A stretch of 10,654 bases of DNA from Oscillospiraceae bacterium (GTDB taxonomy: Bacteria > Bacillota > Clostridia > Oscillospirales > Acutalibacteraceae), in NCBI GenBank assembly GCA_009786735.1, contig WQRM01000043.1, positions 1 through 10,654 on the forward strand. Direction: 5' to 3'. The position numbers were made by a program, and so were the translations under genes. The notes under the pieces are model-generated. The model was not told the DNA's origin, searched no databases, and worked only from the letters and a program-made list of their open reading frames with translations. Shown here one piece after another: positions 4,864 through 10,654 of the stretch (the first letter of the stretch is position 1; the number at the start of each line of letters is the position of its first letter).

Positions 4864-6206
4864 TGCGCTTTCGCCAATTCGCGCATTTCCAGCACGATGT
4901 CGCCGTTGGGCTCAACGTAGGTGCCGCGCTTTTGCTGCCCGCGCACGATGACCCGCCGCAGCAAGAACATCACCGCGCCGCCCGCGATTGCACCGGCGAG
5001 GATGCACAGCGCAAGCGGGATGCGGGTGTCTAGCCAGCCGCCGGAGCGAAACGGCAGCGTGAACGATAGGTAGAAGTCGCCGCGTTGCAGCAGCTCGGCC
5101 ATGCTCAGTCCGCCGCCGAAGGCAGGGTATTCAGTGAGATAGCTCTGGTTGACGATGCCGAACAACGCCACCAGCCCGCCGGTGACGGCGCTGCCAGTCA
5201 TCAGCCCGGGAATGATCGCCAGTGGGCTGCGCATGGCGAAGAGCGGCGCGAACGCCACGGTGAGCTTCATGTTCTCGAAAAACGCGTTGATCGGACCACT
5301 GATGGCGAGGTTGAGGTCGTCGTTGTCGGCATGCACGCGCTTGGTGACTTTGCTCAACAGGAACATCGCAAGTGGTGCCCAGCCGATGGTCACAAACGCA
5401 GCGCCGTAGATGGTCAGCAGGCGGGCATCGCCTTGTTGCAGGAACGCCGCCGTTGCCACCGCGAACGCCGTCATCGACACCGGACCGATGACATCCAGAC
5501 CAATCATCAAGCCGAACAAGATGCCCACGAGCACCACGCTGACATCCGCGAGGCTGAGCAGTGGCTCAACCAGCGCAGTCAGCAACGACGCGGGTTGCTG
5601 CACGCCATAGTGAATGACCAGCCACGTGAACGCCGTGCTGACCACCGGGATAATCAGCACCAGCACGATGAGGTCAACTTGGTCAAGCAGCGCATGCCAG
5701 CTAAGCTTGAGCTTGCGGTGGATATGTTTGTCGCCGGCTTTGAGTTTCAGCGCGTGCCAGCCTGCGTACAGCAGCTTGATGAGCAGCGCGCACAACAGCG
5801 CCATGAAGAAATACGTCAGCCAGCCGATGTTCGCGCCGCCGCCATGGTGCAGCGGTGCGGCGAAGTAGGCGTGGTAGACCTCGCCTGCGGCAACGGGTGT
5901 GCCCGCGAAGTGCGCGAAGTAAATCGACAGCGCAAGCCCCGGTGCAATGCCCGGCCAGCCCGCGATGAAGTAGCACAGCAGCGCCACCATGGCCACCATG
6001 AAGAAATCCGTTGCCCAAAACATGATAAACCACAGGATTGGTTCGTTGGCGGGGTCGAGCGCGCCGAGCATGCCCTGCACGCCCAGTATGTTCTGCACCA
6101 CAAAGAAAAATCCTGCGCCCAGCGCGCCAAACAGCACCACCAAAAACAGGATGCCCGACGTGCGGTTGATGTGCGTGCGGGTGTCGCGAATCAGTTCCTT
6201 TAGCAT
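4839..6206 (-). CDS. Orphan PTS EIIC-like membrane protein, fructose superfamily
   Basis: This 455-residue integral membrane protein has about ten hydrophobic segments. It resembles the EIIC channel domain of fructose-type phosphotransferase systems, which imports a sugar while EIIB phosphorylates it. Matching points are YFIAGWPGIAPGLAL (79-93), GGGANIGWLTYFFMALL (122-138), GLMIGLDVIGPVSMTAFA (232-249, compare FDMGGPVNKAA) and PLAIIPGLMTGSAVTGGL (328-345). The usual substrate motif ITEGAIPFA is replaced by FFENMKLTVAFAP, so the cargo may not be fructose. There is no EIIA or EIIB domain or gene nearby. The ATG at 6206 has GAGGTC upstream, and a promoter lies at 6238-6266. The C-terminus ends LLFLKKK, encoded by a hairpin repeat. 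A non-PTS carrier of the same fold is an alternative. Confidence 0.75.
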   Translation of the reverse strand: MLKELIRDTRTHINRTSGILFLVVLFGALGAGFFFVVQNILGVQGMLGALDPANEPILWFIMFWATDFFMVAMVALLCYFIAGWPGIAPGLALSIYFAHFAGTPVAAGEVYHAYFAAPLHHGGGANIGWLTYFFMALLCALLIKLLYAGWHALKLKAGDKHIHRKLKLSWHALLDQVDLIVLVLIIPVVSTAFTWLVIHYGVQQPASLLTALVEPLLSLADVSVVLVGILFGLMIGLDVIGPVSMTAFAVATAAFLQQGDARLLTIYGAAFVTIGWAPLAMFLLSKVTKRVHADNDDLNLAISGPINAFFENMKLTVAFAPLFAMRSPLAIIPGLMTGSAVTGGLVALFGIVNQSYLTEYPAFGGGLSMAELLQRGDFYLSFTLPFRSGGWLDTRIPLALCILAGAIAGGAVMFLLRRVIVRGQQKRGTYVEPNGDIVLEMRELAKAQLLFLKKK

Positions 6207-6237
6207 AAGCAGACCTCATTTCACGAAGATACTGTCT

Positions 6238-6266
6238 ATTATACACCATGTGGAAGCGTTTGTCGA
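6238..6266 (-). promoter_or_regulatory. Promoter of the EIIC-GNAT-mrnC run
   Basis: On the minus strand TCGACA (6261-6266, one mismatch to TTGACA), a 17-base spacer and a perfect TATAAT (6238-6243) lie about 32 bases before the EIIC start. The promoter diverges from that of the SGNH-carbamoyltransferase operon. Confidence 0.65.
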
Positions 6267-6272
6267 GACAAA
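6259..6272. promoter_or_regulatory. Inverted repeat TTTGTC-GA-GACAAA over the EIIC -35 box
   Basis: Two 6-base arms with a two-base centre cover the -35 box of the minus-strand promoter and end 14 bases before the plus-strand -35 box. It is a candidate operator able to affect both directions. No regulator is visible. Confidence 0.4.
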
Positions 6273-6286
6273 AAACAAAAAAATGC

Positions 6287-6315
6287 TTGCATGTCGTTCA
6301 CAAGCGTGTTAGAAT
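6287..6315 (+). promoter_or_regulatory. Promoter of the SGNH-carbamoyltransferase-SxtJ operon
   Basis: TTGCAT (6287-6292), a 17-base spacer and TAGAAT (6310-6315) precede the GTG start at 6360 by about 44 bases. The boxes are weaker than those of the neighbours, which suggests modest or activated expression. Confidence 0.55.
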
Positions 6316-6359
6316 AAGGGAGTAGATAGAATGCGGACTTTGGAATGAAGGAGTGAGCC

Positions 6360-7946
6360 GTGACAATTACTGCAATCGTCATTGCACTTGTGCTGCTTGT
6401 TTTGTCGGCAATATTGACGTTTTTCATGCACAAAACCAAGAGCAAGCCGAACAGCGTGTTTAAAAAATCCTTGTTTCGCGTCAGACAGATGAGGTTCTTC
6501 CCTGTGGTTTCGCTTGCCTATGGTTTTTTGGCGCTGACCATCCTATTTTGTGGGATGTTGATTGTGGATCACACAATAGGGTTTGCGCGATATCATCAAG
6601 AGGATCACGCAATGTTTCGTGTGATGCTGGACAGAGTGCCTTATAACTCAAATTTTCCGTTGGTTGCGACACAGCCTCTTGACGAAAAAACGACACCTAG
6701 AATTTTGGTGATTGGGGATTCTTTTGTTTGGGGATTTGGAGTGCCCAACATGAATCAAAACTGGTGGCACATCATGGGTGACGAATTGCGCCGCCAAGGA
6801 TATGACGTTGAAGTGCACGCGTTGGGTTGGTCAGGTACGCAGACGTATGATCACTTGCGTTGGCTGCGTGACACGGATGTTTTAGCGCAATTGCAGCCAG
6901 ATTTGATTGTTCTGGGTTATTTTCTCAATGACGCTGATTTATCGGGCTTAGGCTATACGATTCATTTTCATGACCCCACCTTGCCAACCGGTAGTCGCAA
7001 CCGCTATGGTCATGGGTTTTTGCACCCAGTTTTTCCGAGCTTATATTTTTACTTTGACTGGCGGTTGTCGGAGAGATTCAGCCGCACGGAAAACCGTTTT
7101 AACAACAGCGAAGATGGTTACACGCCTTGGGCTATGATTGAACGACTCACTGAATCTCCTAACATTGAGCGATTCGAAACCTATGTTGTGCAGCCAATGA
7201 GCGAATTGCTTGCGGCGGCAGGGATACCGATGATTGTTATTCCGGTTATTGACGCGCCGCGAGAACTATATGTCTCGAATTTACAAGCTGTAACGCCTTT
7301 GTTTGAGCGGGCGGGCTTTGCGGTGTATAACCCATATGATGCGTTTGTAGAATATTTTTCAAGCCATCGTCGTTTACGCAACTATATGCATGCGTCACCA
7401 ACTGACCCGCACCACGGTCCTGCTTCCGCTTGGTTTCATGGGCGATTTGCCGCTGATGTTTTGCGGCAACACTATTCTCACCTTTTGGGGCAACTGAGCG
7501 AATTTGAGCGCGAAAACTTGGTGATTGAAATCAATGACTGGCTACCGCATATGTTGCAGCCACAAGTACTATATAAAAGTGCCACATCGTCGCAGTATAC
7601 CATTCATTTTCCCGCCGGTGACGCACAACAAGCGTTTTTGGTTTGGCACAGACATATGCGACGCCCATATGTGATGCTCAATTTCCGTTATCCAGTTCGA
7701 TTGTCCTCCATCAGCATTGAAGGTGAAAACTTGCGCTCAGCGCAGATTTATACATTGGGGCTTAATCTTGACCTCGGGTTTGATGACCAGCGGCCACGGC
7801 GCTTGCGTGAGCGCAATGGTGTGTTTTCGGTCAATTGTGGGCGTTATGTCACCTCGCTGCTCATTCGCGCAACCACCGTTGAACACGCAGGCGCGCTTCT
7901 AACGCTCACCATCGAAAACCAAGGCGGAAGGGAGGCGTTCTTTTGA
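6360..7946 (+). CDS. Membrane-anchored SGNH/GDSL hydrolase, SxtL-like position
   Basis: This 528-residue protein has two N-terminal membrane segments (about 4-23 and 47-69) with a basic loop between, then a large domain of the SGNH hydrolase fold. The four catalytic blocks are present: ILVIGDSFVWGFG (115-127, Ser121), the glycine in GWSGTQT (156-162), Asn190 in LGYFLNDAD, and TDPHH (348-352) with Asp349 and His352. Such enzymes remove or transfer acyl groups from glycans or lipids. Residues from about 390 to the end are strand-rich and look like an added beta-sandwich domain. The GTG at 6360 has AAGGAG six bases upstream. Its stop overlaps the start of the carbamoyltransferase gene. Base composition is clearly A/T-richer than the minus-strand genes to the left. 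The exact substrate is unknown; a GDSL lipase (SxtL) accompanies the carbamoyltransferase in the saxitoxin cluster. Confidence 0.85.
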   Translation: MTITAIVIALVLLVLSAILTFFMHKTKSKPNSVFKKSLFRVRQMRFFPVVSLAYGFLALTILFCGMLIVDHTIGFARYHQEDHAMFRVMLDRVPYNSNFPLVATQPLDEKTTPRILVIGDSFVWGFGVPNMNQNWWHIMGDELRRQGYDVEVHALGWSGTQTYDHLRWLRDTDVLAQLQPDLIVLGYFLNDADLSGLGYTIHFHDPTLPTGSRNRYGHGFLHPVFPSLYFYFDWRLSERFSRTENRFNNSEDGYTPWAMIERLTESPNIERFETYVVQPMSELLAAAGIPMIVIPVIDAPRELYVSNLQAVTPLFERAGFAVYNPYDAFVEYFSSHRRLRNYMHASPTDPHHGPASAWFHGRFAADVLRQHYSHLLGQLSEFERENLVIEINDWLPHMLQPQVLYKSATSSQYTIHFPAGDAQQAFLVWHRHMRRPYVMLNFRYPVRLSSISIEGENLRSAQIYTLGLNLDLGFDDQRPRRLRERNGVFSVNCGRYVTSLLIRATTVEHAGALLTLTIENQGGREAFF

Positions 7947-9736
7947 AGAAAAACACAGTGATATTGGGCATTTCGGCGTATTATCATGACAGTGCCGCGG
8001 CGATTTTACGCAACGGCGAAATTGTTGCAGCGGCGCAAGAAGAACGCTTCACGCGCAAAAAAGCGGATGCCTCGTTCCCGCACAACGCCATTGATTTTTG
8101 CTTGCAGCAATGCAGTGTTTCAATTGAAGATGTAGACGAAATCGTCTTCTATGAAGACCCATTGAAGAAATTTGAGCGATTGTTGCAATCGCAGCACTGG
8201 GCAGTGCCGAAAAGCATTGTTGCCTTTTTGCATGCCATGCCAAAATGGCTAACCCAAAACTTGTGGATGGAGAAAAACATCGCCCGCGAACTTGGCTTGC
8301 CACGCAGAAAAATCCTGTTTTGCGACCACCATCAGTCACACGCAGCCAGTGCGTTCTATCCCTCGCCATTTGAACAAGCCGCTATCCTCACCGTGGACGG
8401 CGTTGGCGAGTGGTCAACGGTTGCGTGGGGTGTGGGCGAGGGCAACCATACCTCGCTGCAGCAACACATGACCTATCCCAACTCGCTTGGCTTGCTCTAT
8501 TCCGCATTCACGTATTATTGCGGCTTCAAAATCAACAGCGGTGAGTATAAGCTGATGGGGCTTGCACCCTATGGGCAGCCTCGGTTTGCAGACACAATTA
8601 AACAGCAACTCATTTCTTTGCACGATGACGGCTCATTTACCATGAACCAAAACTATTTTAGCTATACCCACGGCATGCGCACCATCAACCGCAGGTTTGA
8701 AGCATTATTCGGGCAAGCTGCGCGCAAACCCGAAAGCGAAATTACGCAACACTATATGGACGTTGCCGCCAGCATCCAAGTGGTGACCAATGAAGTTTTG
8801 CTGGCGATGGCCAAGCATGTGCGCGCGCAAACGGGGCAGAAAAACCTGGTGCTGGCCGGCGGCGTGGCGTTGAATGTAGTGAGCATGGGCTTGTTGCAGC
8901 GCGAGGCTGGGTTCGAGCACATCTGGGTGCAACCTGCCGCAGGTGACGCTGGCGGCGCACTGGGCGCTGCGTTGTGGGCTTGGCACGACAAACACAAAAA
9001 CGAACGCCGCCCCACACGAACCGACCGCATGCAGGGCGCGTTTTTGGGGATTGACATCCCACTGAAAAGCAGGGAAGATGACATTGCGCTCAACGCGTTG
9101 GGTGGTGTGTGGGAGAATCAGCACGAAAACACGCTGGCACGCAAAGTTGCCGAGCTAATTGCGCAGGGCAAGGTCGTTGGCGTGGCACGTGGCCGCGCAG
9201 AATGGGGGCCACGTGCGCTGGGGAATCGGTCAATTTTCGCCAATGCGCAAGATCGCGAAACGCAGTATAAGCTCAACGTAAAAATTAAGGCGCGTGAAGG
9301 GTTTCGTCCATTTGCGCCCATGGTGTTGCGAGAAGACGCAGCCGAATATTTTAGCATGCAAGGTGACTCGCCCTACATGCTGTTTACCTATCCCGTGCGA
9401 GAAGAACGCAGGCTTAACCCAGCCGGTGATGCCACGGATATTTACGAAAAAGTCAAACAAGTGCGCTCGAATATTCCCGCTGTGACGCATGTGGATTATT
9501 CCGCGCGCGTGCAAACAGTGGACGCAAGCAATGCCTTTGCACACACGGTGCTGCAGCAGCTAAAGAAGGAAACCGGTTGCAGTGTCATGGTCAACACATC
9601 GTTCAACGTGCGCGGCGAGCCCATTGTGAACACCGCACAGGACGCCTACCGCTGCTTCATGGCAACCGACATGGACTATGTGGTCATCGGCAACCGCCTG
9701 TTTGACAAAACCAAGCAAAGGAGACCTGCCAAGTGA
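7943..9736 (+). CDS. O-carbamoyltransferase, NodU/CmcH/SxtI family
   Basis: This full-length 597-residue enzyme makes carbamoyl-adenylate from carbamoyl phosphate and ATP, and passes the carbamoyl group to a hydroxyl. The N-terminal Kae1-like domain shows GISAYYHDSAAA (9-20), the metal-binding DHHQSHAASAF (128-138), Asp152 in LTVDGVGEW, the block SLGLLYSAFTYYCGF (181-195) followed by NSGEYKLMGLAPYG, and LAGGVALNVV (about 304-313). The C-terminal domain has GRAEWGPRALGNRSI (about 417-431), REGFRPFAPMVL and NTSFNVRGEPIVN (about 552-564). The start is a TTG at 7943, with GGGAGG seven bases upstream, overlapping the SGNH stop as TTGA. All family motifs are intact, so it should be active. The acceptor is unknown; the two membrane-protein neighbours suggest a lipid-linked or surface glycan rather than a soluble antibiotic. 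Confidence 0.92.
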   Translation: MKKNTVILGISAYYHDSAAAILRNGEIVAAAQEERFTRKKADASFPHNAIDFCLQQCSVSIEDVDEIVFYEDPLKKFERLLQSQHWAVPKSIVAFLHAMPKWLTQNLWMEKNIARELGLPRRKILFCDHHQSHAASAFYPSPFEQAAILTVDGVGEWSTVAWGVGEGNHTSLQQHMTYPNSLGLLYSAFTYYCGFKINSGEYKLMGLAPYGQPRFADTIKQQLISLHDDGSFTMNQNYFSYTHGMRTINRRFEALFGQAARKPESEITQHYMDVAASIQVVTNEVLLAMAKHVRAQTGQKNLVLAGGVALNVVSMGLLQREAGFEHIWVQPAAGDAGGALGAALWAWHDKHKNERRPTRTDRMQGAFLGIDIPLKSREDDIALNALGGVWENQHENTLARKVAELIAQGKVVGVARGRAEWGPRALGNRSIFANAQDRETQYKLNVKIKAREGFRPFAPMVLREDAAEYFSMQGDSPYMLFTYPVREERRLNPAGDATDIYEKVKQVRSNIPAVTHVDYSARVQTVDASNAFAHTVLQQLKKETGCSVMVNTSFNVRGEPIVNTAQDAYRCFMATDMDYVVIGNRLFDKTKQRRPAK

Positions 9737-10329
9737 CTTATCTTGAACAAAATCGCAGCCGCGCAGAACGCGAGCTGGAAAAAAACCGCAGTATTTTTGG
9801 GCTAATGGGCGGAACCATTTTGGTGCTGTTTGGGGGCTTAGCTTGGCTGTCAGCAACGCCGGGGAGCATCTGGAGCGCAGTTTTCGTTGGCTTGGTTGCG
9901 CTGGGATTTGTGGTTTTTGCGCTTGGTTTGATTGCACCAGCGCTGTTGAAATATCCCTATAAAGCGTTTCGCGCTTGGGGGAATTTCATGGGCAAGGCAG
10001 TGTTTTCAATTATACTGGCGGTCATTTATGTTGTGTTTGTTTTTCCAGTTGGATTATTGCTGCGCAACAAGCGTGGTGAATCGGGATATGCAGCTTGGCA
10101 ACAGCCATCATCGTGCTCACGTTCAACGTTTTGTGACATTGCGAATATCGAAACCTCAAATATCGCCTCAACATCCTATCTAGGCATTATGCATCGTCTG
10201 CTCTGCGCCTTCGTTGCCAATAAGCAGTATGTTTTGATTCCCGTTGTGGTTGTGTTGGTGTTGCTGGGTTTGGTTTTTTTCTTCATTTCAAGCAATGTTG
10301 TGACAGCATTTGTATACGCGATTTTTTGA
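9733..10329 (+). CDS. SxtJ family membrane protein fused to a DUF5989 (SxtK-like) domain
   Basis: This 198-residue protein reads as two small families joined. Residues 18-124 look like SxtJ: RSIFGLMGGTILVLFGG, LIAPALLKYPYKAFRAWG and VFVFPVGLLLR, with about three membrane segments (22-40, 46-69, 89-110). A polar linker follows. Residues 149-198 look like DUF5989: a short amphipathic start, one membrane segment (VLIPVVVVLVLLGLVFFF) and the tail VVTAFVYAIF. In other genomes these are usually separate genes beside a carbamoyltransferase, of roughly 130 and 50 residues. Neither has a known activity; they may hold the carbamoyltransferase at the membrane. The GTG at 9733 has AAAGGAGA eight bases upstream and overlaps the previous stop as GTGA. 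A separate start at the Met of IMHRLL (codon 153) has only weak ribosome-site signal, so I take the fusion as real. Confidence 0.78.
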   Translation: MTYLEQNRSRAERELEKNRSIFGLMGGTILVLFGGLAWLSATPGSIWSAVFVGLVALGFVVFALGLIAPALLKYPYKAFRAWGNFMGKAVFSIILAVIYVVFVFPVGLLLRNKRGESGYAAWQQPSSCSRSTFCDIANIETSNIASTSYLGIMHRLLCAFVANKQYVLIPVVVVLVLLGLVFFFISSNVVTAFVYAIF

Positions 10330-10361
10330 CGCATGCAAAAACGCATTAACCAAGAAGGACA

Positions 10362-10654
10362 TCACCTTCCATACACAAACGCGCGCAGCAAGCGGGCATT
10401 TTCGGCATAGTTGGGCGCAACCACAAACTGCCGGTTGCGGGTTTCGTTGCGAAACGTGCCGGGGGCGGGGATGCGGTGCTCGGCAACGCGATAGACAGCC
10501 AGCAGCGGCGCGCTTAGCGCAAGCGACACCACACGCGCGTGGCTGATGCTGGTGTATACACCGGGCAGACCGTTGAACACCAGCGGCACAAGCAAAAATG
10601 GATTTCGCCGCACACGCTGCAGTGTGGCATTCATCACAATGCGCTGGCGTCCCG
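10362..10654 (-). CDS. Unrecognised protein, C-terminal part (cut by window edge)
   Basis: An open frame enters from the right edge and ends at the TGA at 10362, giving the last 97 or so residues of a larger protein. I do not recognise it. It has a moderately hydrophobic stretch (NPFLLVPLVFNGLPG), then VVSLALSAPLLAVYRVAEH, then a polar end with NETRNRQFVVAPNYAE. That pattern could belong to a membrane protein or to a soluble alpha/beta protein. The real start is outside the window; the GTG at 10637 has no convincing ribosome site. It faces the carbamoyltransferase operon with a 32-base gap that contains no terminator hairpin I can see. Confidence 0.5.
   Translation of the reverse strand, partial: GRQRIVMNATLQRVRRNPFLLVPLVFNGLPGVYTSISHARVVSLALSAPLLAVYRVAEHRIPAPGTFRNETRNRQFVVAPNYAENARLLRAFVYGR

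Noticed and set aside
5085-6203. A 372-codon plus-strand frame opposite the EIIC gene
   Set aside because: Its product is full of Q, H, R and E without domain pattern, while the minus frame encodes a plausible ten-segment membrane protein with promoter and ribosome site.
7943-10329. A saxitoxin biosynthesis locus
   Set aside because: Only the carbamoyl-transfer part is present; no polyketide synthase-like, amidinotransferase or dioxygenase gene is seen, and the operon is complete with promoter and ends before a convergent gene.

Overview
The window looks like chromosome from a Gram-positive, Clostridia-like (Firmicutes) bacterium of moderately high GC. The pointers are a Mini-RNase III (MrnC) gene, strong AGGAGG-type ribosome sites, frequent GTG/TTG starts, A/T-stemmed hairpins after several genes, and a fructose-superfamily PTS membrane subunit. 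This placement is an inference. No rRNA, tRNA, CRISPR array, insertion sequence or origin is visible.

Left part (1-2945, minus strand). Reading right to left there is a tightly packed gene run. It starts with a transglutaminase-like gene broken by one extra base (2195-2945), then a GNAT acetyltransferase (start overlapping the previous stop as ATGA), a CofE/F420-0:glutamate-ligase family protein, and the N-terminal part of an AlaA-type aminotransferase that runs off the left edge. A good promoter for the run sits at 2978-3006.

Middle (2946-6206). A divergent promoter region separates that run from a plus-strand gene of unknown function (3201-3719), which is followed by a strong intrinsic terminator. 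Facing it is a minus-strand run of an orphan fructose-type PTS EIIC protein, an AAC(6')-like GNAT acetyltransferase and Mini-RNase III. A two-hairpin repeat lies just after the stop of four genes in the left and middle parts. In two of them (EIIC and MrnC) the repeat supplies the stop codon and last residues.

Right part (6238-10329, plus strand). A compact three-gene operon with overlapping starts and stops encodes a membrane-anchored SGNH/GDSL hydrolase, a NodU/CmcH/SxtI-type O-carbamoyltransferase, and a small membrane protein that looks like a fusion of SxtJ and DUF5989 (SxtK-like). This is the same set of families as sxtI-sxtJ-sxtK-sxtL of the cyanobacterial saxitoxin cluster, without any other toxin gene. 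I read it as a free-standing carbamoyl-modification module working at the membrane or cell surface; its substrate is unknown. The first gene is clearly more A/T-rich than the left part of the window, which suggests a separate history. The last ~290 bases hold the C-terminal part of an unrecognised minus-strand gene facing the operon.
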